64,000 nucleotides of DNA from the NCBI GenBank assembly GCA_036704045.1, contig DATNQM010000022.1, forward strand, positions 186,001 through 250,000, given 5' to 3'. The notes under the pieces are model-generated. The model did no database searches and was not told the DNA's origin. It was given only the letters and a program-made list of their open reading frames with translations. The position numbers were made by a program, and so were the translations under genes. Numbering within the stretch: position 1 is the first letter of the stretch; every line of letters begins with the position of its first letter. Below, piece after piece: positions 24,200 to 33,344 of this stretch. This stretch comes from Ancylothrix sp036704045 (lineage in GTDB: Bacteria; Cyanobacteriota; Cyanobacteriia; Cyanobacteriales; Oscillatoriaceae).

Positions 24200-25258
24200 A
24201 TGTCAAAAACTAAACCTTATTTGATTTTTAATTTAAACGATTCTAGCTATGGAATTGAGGCTATCTATGTTCGAGAAGTATTTTTTCTGCCAGAATTAGT
24301 ACCGATTCCTGAAGCAGTCCGAGATGTGGTGGGGGTAGTAAATGTACGCGGCGAAATTTTGCCGATGATTGATTTAGAAATGAGGTTAGGACAATCAACA
24401 GGAGAATATCAAATAACTGATAGTGTAGTTGTTATAGAATGGGGGGGGTCTAAAGTTGGGATTATTGTTAATCAAGTTTATGAAGTGTTGGATATTGAAG
24501 CAGAACAAATAACAAATGAAGTATTTAAGGGACGAAAAAATTCTATAAATTCTCATCAATTTGTTGAAAAAATTGCTAAGGTTGACGATAAACTGGTGAT
24601 GTTGCTTAATCATCAAAACATCGTTGATTATTCCGAAAAAGTTGAGTTACCAAATTTAGACGAACTAGGGAACTCCATAAAACATGAAGAAACGGACACA
24701 TTTGTTTCACATTTTCAGAAATTTTGCCCAAACGCTACCCCTGAAGAACGAATAATTTTTAAAGAACGCGCAGCGATTTTAATGCAGCAGGGAGATCGTC
24801 AAGATTTCGCCGGTTTGATGGCTGTAGCTGTGATTACTTTTAATCGAGAATATTTTGCTGTGGATTTAGAATTAGTGCGTGAGTTTACAGATTTAAGAAA
24901 AATTACTCCGATTCCTTGTACTCCTTCGCACATTATTGGCAATATGAATTTGCGGGGAGAAATAGTTACAATTATCGATATTCGTGGTTTACTAAATTTG
25001 CCGATTGAAGCAATAAACAGCACATCTAAAGCGATGGTTGTACATCAAGATGAGATAGTTGCGGCCATTCCGGTAGAAAATGTTTTTGATGTAATTTATT
25101 TACATCCTTCCCAATTAATGCCGATTCCGGTTGCAATTCATTCTAATAATGATGAATATCTGCGTGGGGCTGCACCCTACCGCGATAAAATAATGATGTT
25201 TTTAGACTTAGCCAAAATTCTTAACAAAGGTGAATTAATAGTTAATGAAGAAGTTTAA
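24200..25258 (+). CDS. Tandem CheW-domain scaffold protein
   Basis: A 352-residue protein of two CheW domains: residues about 5-145 (PYLIFNLNDSSYGIEAIYVR, VVNVRGEILPMIDLEMRLG) and about 205-345 (MNLRGEIVTIIDIRGLL). A helical linker joins them. CheW domains couple receptors to CheA. Here the double domain and the lack of CheA suggest either a bridging role for remote receptors or a complex with the neighbouring kinase (inference). It is the last gene of the group and converges on a glycosyltransferase gene eight bases away. Confidence 0.88.
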   Translation: MSKTKPYLIFNLNDSSYGIEAIYVREVFFLPELVPIPEAVRDVVGVVNVRGEILPMIDLEMRLGQSTGEYQITDSVVVIEWGGSKVGIIVNQVYEVLDIEAEQITNEVFKGRKNSINSHQFVEKIAKVDDKLVMLLNHQNIVDYSEKVELPNLDELGNSIKHEETDTFVSHFQKFCPNATPEERIIFKERAAILMQQGDRQDFAGLMAVAVITFNREYFAVDLELVREFTDLRKITPIPCTPSHIIGNMNLRGEIVTIIDIRGLLNLPIEAINSTSKAMVVHQDEIVAAIPVENVFDVIYLHPSQLMPIPVAIHSNNDEYLRGAAPYRDKIMMFLDLAKILNKGELIVNEEV

Positions 25259-25266
25259 TTTGGTTT

Positions 25267-26235
25267 TTAAAAATCTTGGCGTGTATAAATTTGCCCATCA
25301 TCCCAAAGTGAGCGAAATACTGTGATGAGGGCGCTAATAAATCCGATAAAATAAAAAGTGAAGCGAACAATAGTTTTTAAAATTGAACCACTTTTATTAC
25401 AAGGGGGATGACCTAAAACTTGGCAGTCAAATAAACGATAAAAAAACCGCAATGCCTGAGAAAAAGTTAAATTTTTAAACCCCATTAAAAAATGATTATG
25501 ATAAAGAAAAATTTGATATTCAGCAGAACGTGTGCTGATATCGTGACAGCCACCAGCTTCTTCGCCTAAATGAATTAAATAAGCATCAGGGTCATACCAA
25601 ATTTGATAGCCAGTTTGCCTAAATCTCAAACAAAAATCGGATTCTTCCCGAACAGCACTACCTTTGAATCTTTCATCAAATCTTAACTTATACTGACGAA
25701 AAACCTCCCCTCTAAAGGACATATTACAACCCCTTGCTGAGATAACTTGTTGAGGTTTTACCGTATGTACTAAATCAATATAATACCAAGCAATACCGGC
25801 ATCCATTGCTTGTGGTGGCAAATAATCTATGGTTAAATCTCCACCAGAATCTGATAATTTCATACGGTCAAACACTCGTCCTGCTACCGCCCCAACATTT
25901 GGTTTTTGATAATAACATTCATGGGCTGCTAAAAAACCGGCTGGCAATCGCACATCATCATCAATAAAAACAATAATTTCTCCTAATGATCGACGAACAG
26001 CATAATTTCTTGCCCCAGGCAAAGAAGCCCATTTAACGCGAAACCATTGGATTTTTTTGCTATCTGTAAGTTGCTGTAAAAAATTCTCTGTTTCTGGTTC
26101 GTGTACCGGCGTTTGATCAACCACCAAAACTTCAAAATTGGGATAAGTTTGGGCCAGGACATCCGTAATAGTATCCCGTAAAACTTCTTCGCGGCGATAA
26201 GTGGGAATAATCACAGAAATTAAAGGTTTATCCAT
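25267..26235 (-). CDS. Family 2 glycosyltransferase
   Basis: A 322-residue GT-A enzyme that transfers a sugar from a nucleotide sugar to a growing polysaccharide at the inner face of the membrane. Signs are the ISVIIPTYRREE start, the metal site FIDDDVRLP (Asp92-94), and REESDFCLRFR with the catalytic acidic residue. The C-terminal 60 residues hold a hydrophobic stretch (FTFYFIGFISALITVF) likely to anchor it. It is transcribed after the HpsL-like gene (73-base gap), so it probably serves the same polysaccharide. It may belong to the hormogonium polysaccharide (Hps) glycosyltransferases, but I cannot place it exactly. Confidence 0.82.
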   Translation of the reverse strand: MDKPLISVIIPTYRREEVLRDTITDVLAQTYPNFEVLVVDQTPVHEPETENFLQQLTDSKKIQWFRVKWASLPGARNYAVRRSLGEIIVFIDDDVRLPAGFLAAHECYYQKPNVGAVAGRVFDRMKLSDSGGDLTIDYLPPQAMDAGIAWYYIDLVHTVKPQQVISARGCNMSFRGEVFRQYKLRFDERFKGSAVREESDFCLRFRQTGYQIWYDPDAYLIHLGEEAGGCHDISTRSAEYQIFLYHNHFLMGFKNLTFSQALRFFYRLFDCQVLGHPPCNKSGSILKTIVRFTFYFIGFISALITVFRSLWDDGQIYTRQDF

Positions 26236-26308
26236 CGTTTGCTAATAGGAATATAGTAAGAATTTGATAGTTATTAGGCAGTTTATATAGGCTTCATGAT
26301 AGGTTAAA

Positions 26309-28006
26309 TTAACCCGAAAATCGTTTCTTTTTAGGTAAAAATAAGCTTTTTTCTGAGGAGGTAAGCAATTCTTCTTGTTCTTGTCGGTCTAGTTCTGGTA
26401 GCTTTAAAATCACTCCGGCAAAAAACCAATAATAAACAGCCACCGGATCCGTATCTAAAGGATACCAATAAGGGTTATAACTAACAAACAAAACAAACAC
26501 CCAAAAACAAGCCCCAAAACTCCTTAAATGTCGTTCTTTCAAAGACCGATAAGCCTTAAAACAAGCCCAAGTTAAAGCCGTAACAAAAATTAAAAAACCA
26601 ATTAATCCCACCGGCCCAATTTCAAAAAGCAACTTAGGAAACCAAGTTTCTATTAACTTTGTTTGTCCCAAGGTTCGGGCAGAGTTTGTAGCCCTTCCCA
26701 AACCTTTCCCCAATAAACCAGCCTGTCCTTCCACCGTAAACTGAACTTGACTAGCAATAAATTGATCTGGCGGTGAAGCATTCCAACGGTCAACTAAACT
26801 TTTTATCCGTTCTTCTACCACTGTAGGAAACATTACTAAACCAATTGTTGCCAAAATACCAATGCCACTAGCAATAGGTAAAAAGCGCTTCAAATTTGCA
26901 ATCTGGCCGGTGAGAATCAGCAAAATCACAATAATAATAGGCACAGCAATTAAAGCAATCCGTTGCCCCGAAACCACTGCATTAATAAGAATTAATGCAA
27001 GAGAAGAAAAACTTGCCAATTGCCAAAGAAACGAAGGGTCACTAAAAGCAGAAGCAAAGGTAAAAAATGTATTAGAAATCAAAAACCAAGCCCAATGCCA
27101 AGGCGAAACAAAAGTCCCAGGTAAACGAGTCATATAGGAACTAAAAGCAACAGACCCCCCTACTAAACAACGGGCAGAAAGGCTTGGTTTATATAAATCT
27201 TGGCCTTCCATCATCCGAGTACCGACACAAGTTCCTTTAGCCAAAAGTAAATACTGAAGCAACCCTAAACCACAGGCAACAATGGCTAAAACAACGTGCA
27301 TCCGAGTCAGAAACAAAAACTCTTTTTTACTGCGAATTAGATAGTAACCACAAGTAATAAGAGGAATATAACCAAGCAAAATTTTTAACCCTAAAATTCC
27401 CATAATAATAGGTCTTTCGGTTGGTCTGGAAGTAGCGTAGGGATCAAAAATAGGAATTGATTGGGGAAAAATTTGCTGATATCCATTAACAAACAGCATA
27501 GTTAGTAGACAAACGCCGAGGAGAATAGCGAGGGGAGTAATTAATTTTTTTGACATCACCAAGGGCAGTTTATCTCGGCGTAAATTTTGCACAAAAGAAA
27601 AAAGTGCGGGAAAATAAAACGCATCTTTGGCAAACTGAAATGCAGCATTTCCACCGCCAATAGCATAAGTAACTGTGCCACTGATAGGCAAATACATTAA
27701 AAACATCCATAAAGCTTGTCGAGGGTATTTAAAAGAAAGGATCAATAATAATAAACCTCCACCGGCAGCGATACCCAGCTTAGAATTTTTTAAAGAAATA
27801 CCGGCCCCAATAGCAAAAGCGGCAATTAAAGTGGGGATAAGGGTAGAAACTAGTTCTTTGCGTTCTTTAGTTTGTTGTCGTTTTAGGGCTTGTTTTTCCT
27901 TTTTTGTTAGAGTTATGGCTTGGGTTTTATTTTTTTGTTTAGATTTTTTAGATTTACTTTTAGGTGTTGGCTTACTTTTTCGTTTTATTTTGTGCATAAC
28001 TTTCAA
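26309..28006 (-). CDS. hpsL: O-antigen ligase-like membrane protein, HpsL-like
   Basis: A 565-residue polytopic membrane protein. A very basic N-terminal tail (about 1-50, Lys-rich) is followed by roughly a dozen hydrophobic segments. The segment YPRQALWMFLMYLPISGTVT followed by YAIGGGNAAFQFAKDAF is what I recall from cyanobacterial HpsL, named for hormogonium polysaccharide biosynthesis. A large central loop with VVEERIKSLVDRW fits the periplasmic loop of Wzy/WaaL polymerases. Its likely role is polymerising or ligating a secreted polysaccharide. The symbol rests on recall of the family pattern and should be checked. It lies downstream of glmM across a strong terminator. Confidence 0.65.
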   Translation of the reverse strand: MKVMHKIKRKSKPTPKSKSKKSKQKNKTQAITLTKKEKQALKRQQTKERKELVSTLIPTLIAAFAIGAGISLKNSKLGIAAGGGLLLLILSFKYPRQALWMFLMYLPISGTVTYAIGGGNAAFQFAKDAFYFPALFSFVQNLRRDKLPLVMSKKLITPLAILLGVCLLTMLFVNGYQQIFPQSIPIFDPYATSRPTERPIIMGILGLKILLGYIPLITCGYYLIRSKKEFLFLTRMHVVLAIVACGLGLLQYLLLAKGTCVGTRMMEGQDLYKPSLSARCLVGGSVAFSSYMTRLPGTFVSPWHWAWFLISNTFFTFASAFSDPSFLWQLASFSSLALILINAVVSGQRIALIAVPIIIVILLILTGQIANLKRFLPIASGIGILATIGLVMFPTVVEERIKSLVDRWNASPPDQFIASQVQFTVEGQAGLLGKGLGRATNSARTLGQTKLIETWFPKLLFEIGPVGLIGFLIFVTALTWACFKAYRSLKERHLRSFGACFWVFVLFVSYNPYWYPLDTDPVAVYYWFFAGVILKLPELDRQEQEELLTSSEKSLFLPKKKRFSG

Positions 28007-28011
28007 AAAAT

Positions 28012-28047
28012 AATCCTCCGCTATCAGCTTACTGATAGCAGAGGGTT
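28012..28047 (-). terminator. Strong terminator after glmM
   Basis: A 16-bp stem with one mismatch (28012-28027 with 28032-28047) and a 4-base loop. On the minus strand it is followed by a run of six U (plus-strand A run at 28005-28010). It starts 24 bases after the glmM stop and touches the ATG of the next gene, so that gene needs its own promoter or relies on readthrough. Confidence 0.85.
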
Positions 28048-28070
28048 ATTGGCGATGATTTTGAGTTTTA

Positions 28071-29522
28071 TTAAGCCAGATTTTGTTGAACGATACGCAC
28101 GAGATAGTCTGTCCAGTAATGAGCAACCTCTGCGCTGGCAGCTTCTACCATGACGCGGATCAGCGGTTCAGTACCCGAAGCACGGACAAGAACTCGACCA
28201 CCATCACCCATTGCTTGTTTTGCTTTTTCAATGGCGGTTTGTAATTCTTGGCAATTTTGCCAGCCAAGCCGACGCTGCCGGTCTTCTACGCGAACATTTC
28301 GCAAAAGTTGGGGATAAGTTTGAAAACTGTCATCTACCATTTCGGCCAGACTTTGACCGGCCTGCCGTACTAGGGCTGCAATATGCAAAGCCGTCAGCAA
28401 CCCATCGCCGGTAATGCCATAATGCCAGCATAAAATATGACCAGACTGTTCGCCTCCAAGCATTGCGCCGGTTTGCTGCATTTCTGCTTGGACATATTGA
28501 TCACCTACAGAGGTTCGCAACATTTTACCGCCTTGTTTTTGCCAAGCTCGCTCGAACCCTAAATTGGCCATGACGGTTGCCACAATTAAATCTTGGGGCA
28601 GTTGTCCTTTTTTGCGGAGACTTTGACCCCACAAATATAAAATGTAATCGCCATCAACCGGCCGGCCTTGATTATCAACCGCCAAAACACGGTCTGCATC
28701 GCCATCAAAGCCAAATCCCATATCCGCATTATGTTCTATAACGGCTTGTTGGAGAGCGTTTAGATGAGTTGAACCACAATTGACATTAATATTGTTACCG
28801 TCTGGTTGGTCATGCAGGCAAATAACCTCAGCACCCATTGCTTGAAACGTAGCCGGTGCAACTTTAACTGCGGCCCCCCAGGCGAGGTCTAGCACAATTC
28901 GCATTCCTTGGAGGTTAACGCGAGAGAGTAAGGGTTCTTGGAGGGCGGACGTATAGTTGCTTACAAGTTCAGGCCGGTGGTGATGTTGGCCCCAATTTGT
29001 TTGAGGAAACGAAAGAATATGACCTCTCAAACCGGCTTCTATTTGTCTTTGTAAGTCTTGAGAAAGCTTAGTACCGGTGGGGCCAAAAAACTTAATACCG
29101 TTATCTTCGGGCGGGTTATGAGAAGCAGAGATCATTACGCCGCCAAGGGCATTTGATGAGACTGTCAAGTTAGCGACGCAGGGGGTAGGACATAAGCCCA
29201 GGTTCCAAACTTCCACACCGGCAGCCGTGAGACCGGCAGAAAGGGCCATTGCCAGCATATCGCTGGAGTTGCGAGAGTCTTGCCCCAAAATCATTGGGCC
29301 ATTGTCGTGGGCGTGTTCTTTAAGAATTTGACCAGCCCAGAACCCTACTTGCATTGCTAGGGTGGGGTTTAAAATATCGCCGACTTTACCGCGTATGCCA
29401 TCGGTACCAAAGAGGGGGTTATCAGGTAAACCGCTGGCATTCCAAGGAGAATGATGAACTACAGGTTTCTCTAATGCGTTCAGGGGGCCGCAGCCATTTG
29501 TCAAAGTAGAAATTGCTACCAT
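28071..29522 (-). CDS. glmM: Phosphoglucosamine mutase
   Basis: A 483-residue enzyme converting glucosamine 6-phosphate to glucosamine 1-phosphate, the branch to UDP-GlcNAc for peptidoglycan and amino-sugar polysaccharides. Catalytic Ser134 lies in MISASHNPPEDNG. The metal loop FDGDADRVLAVD and the phosphate-binding RASGTEPLIRVMVE near the end are intact. It has an N-terminal extension of about 35 residues before LFGTDGIRGKVG, common in cyanobacterial GlmM. It is followed by a strong terminator, so it forms its own transcription unit. Confidence 0.95.
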   Translation of the reverse strand: MVAISTLTNGCGPLNALEKPVVHHSPWNASGLPDNPLFGTDGIRGKVGDILNPTLAMQVGFWAGQILKEHAHDNGPMILGQDSRNSSDMLAMALSAGLTAAGVEVWNLGLCPTPCVANLTVSSNALGGVMISASHNPPEDNGIKFFGPTGTKLSQDLQRQIEAGLRGHILSFPQTNWGQHHHRPELVSNYTSALQEPLLSRVNLQGMRIVLDLAWGAAVKVAPATFQAMGAEVICLHDQPDGNNINVNCGSTHLNALQQAVIEHNADMGFGFDGDADRVLAVDNQGRPVDGDYILYLWGQSLRKKGQLPQDLIVATVMANLGFERAWQKQGGKMLRTSVGDQYVQAEMQQTGAMLGGEQSGHILCWHYGITGDGLLTALHIAALVRQAGQSLAEMVDDSFQTYPQLLRNVRVEDRQRRLGWQNCQELQTAIEKAKQAMGDGGRVLVRASGTEPLIRVMVEAASAEVAHYWTDYLVRIVQQNLA

Positions 29523-29534
29523 TTTGATTCACTC

Positions 29535-29578
29535 CACACACACACACAATAATAGTATTTTAGATTTCAGATTTTGGA
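29535..29578. repeat. (CA)7 and TTTTAGA heptamers upstream of glmM
   Basis: A dinucleotide run (CA)7 at 29535-29548 lies 13 bases before the glmM start. TTTTAGA, TTTCAGA, TTTTGGA follow in register at 29558-29578, the same units as in the rplP-rpsC spacer. The CA run sits where a ribosome site would be; on the minus strand it reads as a TG run, so glmM lacks an obvious SD. Confidence 0.7.
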
Positions 29579-29711
29579 TTTTTTTATTCAGAATTTTGTA
29601 GTCGCTGATGCCTAAGCCTGTGATCGGGTATTGAGATTTTCGTTTATAAGTTACTCTCTGGCAAATATAAAACCGGATGTTTAGTTTTCCTAGAACTGAG
29701 AGTAAAGAAAT

Positions 29712-30785
29712 TTATAAATATTTTTTGAGGATTTTTGCTGTTTCTAAACCAGTTTTTTCCCAACTAAATTGACTTGCTTGGATTAAGCCCTGTTCCCGCA
29801 GGTAAGATCGTTGTTGAGTATCATTAGCAACAGTATCCATAGCTGCGGTTATTTCAGCAGTATTATAAGGATTAACCATCAAAGCGCTAGAACCGGCGAC
29901 TTCTGGGAGAGAGGAAACATTAGAAGTAATGACTGGTGTTCCACAGGCCATTGCTTCAAGGACGGGTAAACCAAAGCCTTCCCAAAGTGAAGGAAAGACT
30001 AAAGCAATAGCTTGATTGATTAAAGTTGGTAGTTTTTCGTAACTGGCGTAGCCAATTAATTTAACTGATTCTGTTAAGTTTAATTCGACAATTTTTGCTT
30101 GGAGTTGGGGGGTATAGGTGGTGTCGGTTGGGCCAGATATCCACAGTTCATAATCGGGCCGGTGGGGAAGATTAGCAAAAGCTTCGATCAGCCGGTGTAG
30201 ATTTTTGTAGGGGTCATGCCGGCCTATGTATAAAAAATAGTTACTTGTGGGTAAGTTTAAATCTCGGAAGTTATTTCTGTCGTAAGCTAAGGGGATAACT
30301 GTTGTTTTGTCAAGACTGATTTTGTAGAATTTGTTGATATCTTTTGCCGTTGATTCTGAGTCGCAAATTATATGTTCTGCTTGGCTTAAAACTTGAGGAA
30401 TGTAATAGCGAAAATAGGTTGTAAGCCGAGAAAAAGGTTTAGAAAAACGGAGAGGAATTAAGTCATGGACTGTGACAATATAACGAGTTTTTGTGAAAAT
30501 TGGGGCTTCAGGAAGGGGAGAAAATAAAAGGTTAGATTGAAGGTTTTTATAAAGTTGAGGAAGTTGAAATTGTGTCCATAAAATCCGTCTTAAGTGGCCT
30601 TTGCTTCCCTGATCCGGTGTCATATTTGCAGGGACGGGATAATTTGTGTAAGGGGGGAGGTTTTGGGGAGTTAAAAGGGTGGGATTTAGTTGTTGGAGAT
30701 GAGGGATAATATTTTTTGCATAGGTTGAGATGCCGGTGGCTTGAGGAATAAGAAAAGAAAGGTTAATTAAGAGGTTGTTGTTCAC
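29712..30785 (-). CDS. Family 4 glycosyltransferase
   Basis: A 357-residue GT-B enzyme. The N-terminal domain begins LLINLSFLIPQATGISTYAK. The C-terminal domain has YIGRHDPYKNLHRLIEAFA and the retaining-GT EX7E region PSLWEGFGLPVLEAMACGTP. This pattern is common in mannosyl- and rhamnosyltransferases. It is the last gene of the rfb operon, 11 bases after the GT2-GT4 gene. With the dTDP-rhamnose genes upstream, a rhamnosyl transfer is reasonable but not shown. The protein is rich in Asn, Thr, Pro and Gln because its coding strand is A+C-rich. Confidence 0.85.
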   Translation of the reverse strand: MNNNLLINLSFLIPQATGISTYAKNIIPHLQQLNPTLLTPQNLPPYTNYPVPANMTPDQGSKGHLRRILWTQFQLPQLYKNLQSNLLFSPLPEAPIFTKTRYIVTVHDLIPLRFSKPFSRLTTYFRYYIPQVLSQAEHIICDSESTAKDINKFYKISLDKTTVIPLAYDRNNFRDLNLPTSNYFLYIGRHDPYKNLHRLIEAFANLPHRPDYELWISGPTDTTYTPQLQAKIVELNLTESVKLIGYASYEKLPTLINQAIALVFPSLWEGFGLPVLEAMACGTPVITSNVSSLPEVAGSSALMVNPYNTAEITAAMDTVANDTQQRSYLREQGLIQASQFSWEKTGLETAKILKKYL

Positions 30786-30796
30786 GTTGATTAAAC

Positions 30797-32908
30797 TTAG
30801 TTTATGTGGCTGGGGTTAGGAAGAGTTGGGTTTGTATATTCTTGCTGGATTATATCAAAAAAACATTTAATTTTTTGCTCAAATTGAGGTTTTGTAAAAT
30901 TTTGACTGCGTTGAAAAGCGGCATTTTGGAGGTTTTTAAAAACTTCTGAGTTGCTGATAAGTTGATAGGTAAATTGCCCAAGTTCATCAAGGTTATTAAT
31001 TAAAAATCCTGATATTTTGTTGATAACAGTTTCTTGATGTCCGCCGTTATTAGCCACTACGGGAACACAATAGTTTTGCATGGCTTCCACTGTCGCCATT
31101 CCAAAATGTTCGCATCGCTGGGGGTTGAGTTCTTCTAAACCGCAAAGATGCCAAAAAATGCTTGCTTTGCTGTAGAGGTTTTTGAGTTCTTCGCGGGAAG
31201 AGTTTAGTTTAATTTCAATAGAGTTATAGTCTTGTTTAATTTGATTTTGAACGTTTTTTAAATAGGGATTATTAGGGAGGCTTCCACCGGCTAAAACTAA
31301 TTTCCAGCTTTTCATAAGTTCAGGATATTGTTTTTTTAGATGGCGGAAAGCTTCAATCATTTCGAGTTGTTTTTTTGTCCCACCGGCCTCAAATTGGGCA
31401 ACGGATAAGATGATATTTTCTTTGGTAGTTTTTTCGCCTTCCATTTCCACAGGAGGGTAAAGCAAAAAAGTAGGGTCAATTTCCCAGCGTTTTTGTAGCC
31501 ATTTGGTTGTAAATAGGCTATTTGTGAGTATAAAAGTGTAATCATCTACAGCAAAATGACGACCACGAAAAGCATTAGGAAAGTGACATAAAAAAATAGA
31601 TATCGGAGAAAGAGGTTTGACTTTTTCTAATTGATTAGCATTAATAAAAATATCATAGTTTTGAGATTCTTTTGAAACAACATCAAAAGGATTTTCTGTC
31701 TCATCATTGACAAGACTGCTATCAATAGTTTGCATTCCTCGTTTTTCGTAATAAGCAAGGGGGAGAATTTTGAGGGAACAAGCCGAAAGGTTTACACCAT
31801 ACCAATTTTGTAGATCGGCTAAGTTAACGGGCTTATTAGCAATAAAAGTAATGTCAAATTGATGTTGTAAAACTTCAGCAAATGTAGCTATATATTTTTG
31901 GCCGCCACCAATAAAATGCAAACCATGATCATAAATTCCAATCGAAAGTTTACGTTTTCCAGCAATCACATCAAGGCGAGATAAAAGGCGATTAATTCTA
32001 CTACTTTCATAGAGAACAGACATTTTTTCATACAATGCTGGTAAAACTTCATTAACAATTTTTTCTGAGTGATTTTCTCGGAGTTTTTTGATGGCAAAAA
32101 ATAAAGATTCTAATAAATAACTATATTGTTTGGTGATAAAAAATACGGAGGTATTAATGGCTTGACCTAAAAAATAAGGTTCATGTTTTGCAAGATATAA
32201 AAAACGATTGCGGTTACAAAAATACTCGGTTAATTTATTTCCTCTACTAGATGCCCCAAATTCGTGATAAACAATAGCTTGGGGTAAATAAAGCAATTTC
32301 CAGCTGTTTTTTAGACAACGTTTGCAATACTCTACATCTTCAAAATACATCACAAAGTCTTCATCCACCGTCCCTACATTTGCCAAACATTCACGGCGGA
32401 ATAAAACCGCAGCCCAACATAAGCCTTTCACAGTCATTTCTTGTTCATATTGACCGTTATCTTTTTCTCCAAAACCTAAATCTTGCCAATAAAAATCCGG
32501 TAGTTCTTGTACTCCAACGCTATTAATTCTGCCATCTTTCAATAAAATTTTACCGCCTATAGCCCCTATTTCTGGACTGGTTTCTAAACGTTCCACCAAA
32601 AAATTTAACCACTGCGAATCTACGCAAACGTCGTTATTTAAAAACCCAATATAATCTCCCTTTGCCAAACTTATACCCAAATTCAAAGCTTTAGCAAAAT
32701 TATTTTCTGTATTAATAAACAGCTTAATTTCAGGAAAATTTTTCTTAATGAATTCAACAGAATCATCTGTTGATCCGTTATCAATTAAAATAACTTCTAG
32801 GTTAGGATAAGATAATTTTTGCAGAGAAGTTAAGCAAGTTTTTAGACGATTAATGCCGTTATAGTGGACAATAATTAATGAACATAGGGGCAAATTTTGA
32901 AAATTCAT
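30797..32908 (-). CDS. GT2-GT4 fusion glycosyltransferase
   Basis: A 703-residue two-enzyme protein. Residues 1-240 are a family 2 domain (CSLIIVHYNGINRLKTCLTS, LIDNGSTDDS, FLNNDVCVDS, and DEDFVMYFEDVEYCKR with the catalytic acid). A helical linker (about 250-310) is followed by a family 4 domain (about 325-690) with SVAQFEAGGTKKQLEMIEAF and HFGMATVEAMQNYCVPVVANNGG in shortened view. The fusion suggests two consecutive sugar transfers. The plus-strand skew reverses within this gene although the frame is intact. Position in operon: after the small coiled-coil gene. Confidence 0.85.
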   Translation of the reverse strand: MNFQNLPLCSLIIVHYNGINRLKTCLTSLQKLSYPNLEVILIDNGSTDDSVEFIKKNFPEIKLFINTENNFAKALNLGISLAKGDYIGFLNNDVCVDSQWLNFLVERLETSPEIGAIGGKILLKDGRINSVGVQELPDFYWQDLGFGEKDNGQYEQEMTVKGLCWAAVLFRRECLANVGTVDEDFVMYFEDVEYCKRCLKNSWKLLYLPQAIVYHEFGASSRGNKLTEYFCNRNRFLYLAKHEPYFLGQAINTSVFFITKQYSYLLESLFFAIKKLRENHSEKIVNEVLPALYEKMSVLYESSRINRLLSRLDVIAGKRKLSIGIYDHGLHFIGGGQKYIATFAEVLQHQFDITFIANKPVNLADLQNWYGVNLSACSLKILPLAYYEKRGMQTIDSSLVNDETENPFDVVSKESQNYDIFINANQLEKVKPLSPISIFLCHFPNAFRGRHFAVDDYTFILTNSLFTTKWLQKRWEIDPTFLLYPPVEMEGEKTTKENIILSVAQFEAGGTKKQLEMIEAFRHLKKQYPELMKSWKLVLAGGSLPNNPYLKNVQNQIKQDYNSIEIKLNSSREELKNLYSKASIFWHLCGLEELNPQRCEHFGMATVEAMQNYCVPVVANNGGHQETVINKISGFLINNLDELGQFTYQLISNSEVFKNLQNAAFQRSQNFTKPQFEQKIKCFFDIIQQEYTNPTLPNPSHIN

Positions 32909-32943
32909 AGTTTAGTATATAGATGCCGGTGGCTATAACCACG

Positions 32944-33327
32944 TTATTTTTTAAGCTTTTCTAATTCAGTTTGCAGTTCTTTTATTTGGCTTTCTAATTT
33001 TATTTGATTTTGCTTTAAATCCTTAACTTGTTTACTTAAAGATTGAATAATTTGCGTATTGGTAAAATTGTAGATAACTTGTCTTTCCAAAACCGGCTTC
33101 AACAACTTTCTAACAAACTTTCTGAGACCAATAATAGCCGGCTGCATAAATTTTTGATAAGAAGTGATGGGAATATTGTAAATATCAAAGCCAGTTTTCA
33201 AAATTACAATATCCTCATCTTCATCTTCAGCCGGCGGGTGTTGATTGGAAACCCCAAACATATCTGCGGCTAAAGTCTGACGCAGTTTCTCTTTAATTTG
33301 TTCAGTAGGGATTTCTTGGGGTTCCAA
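32944..33327 (-). CDS. Small coiled-coil protein in the rfb operon
   Basis: A 127-residue protein of unknown function. The first 80 residues are acidic then hydrophobic/basic (EDEDEDIVILKTGFDIYNIP, then IIGLRKFVRKLLKPVLERQ). The last 40 residues form a clear coiled coil (LSKQVKDLKQNQIKLESQIK). The frame begins with a TTG at 33325-33327 and a poor ribosome site, so the true start is uncertain. It lies 17 bases after rfbA and 35 before the GT2-GT4 gene, so co-transcription is expected. It may tether or scaffold the glycosyltransferases (inference). Confidence 0.65.
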   Translation of the reverse strand: MEPQEIPTEQIKEKLRQTLAADMFGVSNQHPPAEDEDEDIVILKTGFDIYNIPITSYQKFMQPAIIGLRKFVRKLLKPVLERQVIYNFTNTQIIQSLSKQVKDLKQNQIKLESQIKELQTELEKLKK

Positions 33328-33344
33328 CTTTCAGCCTTGCCTAT

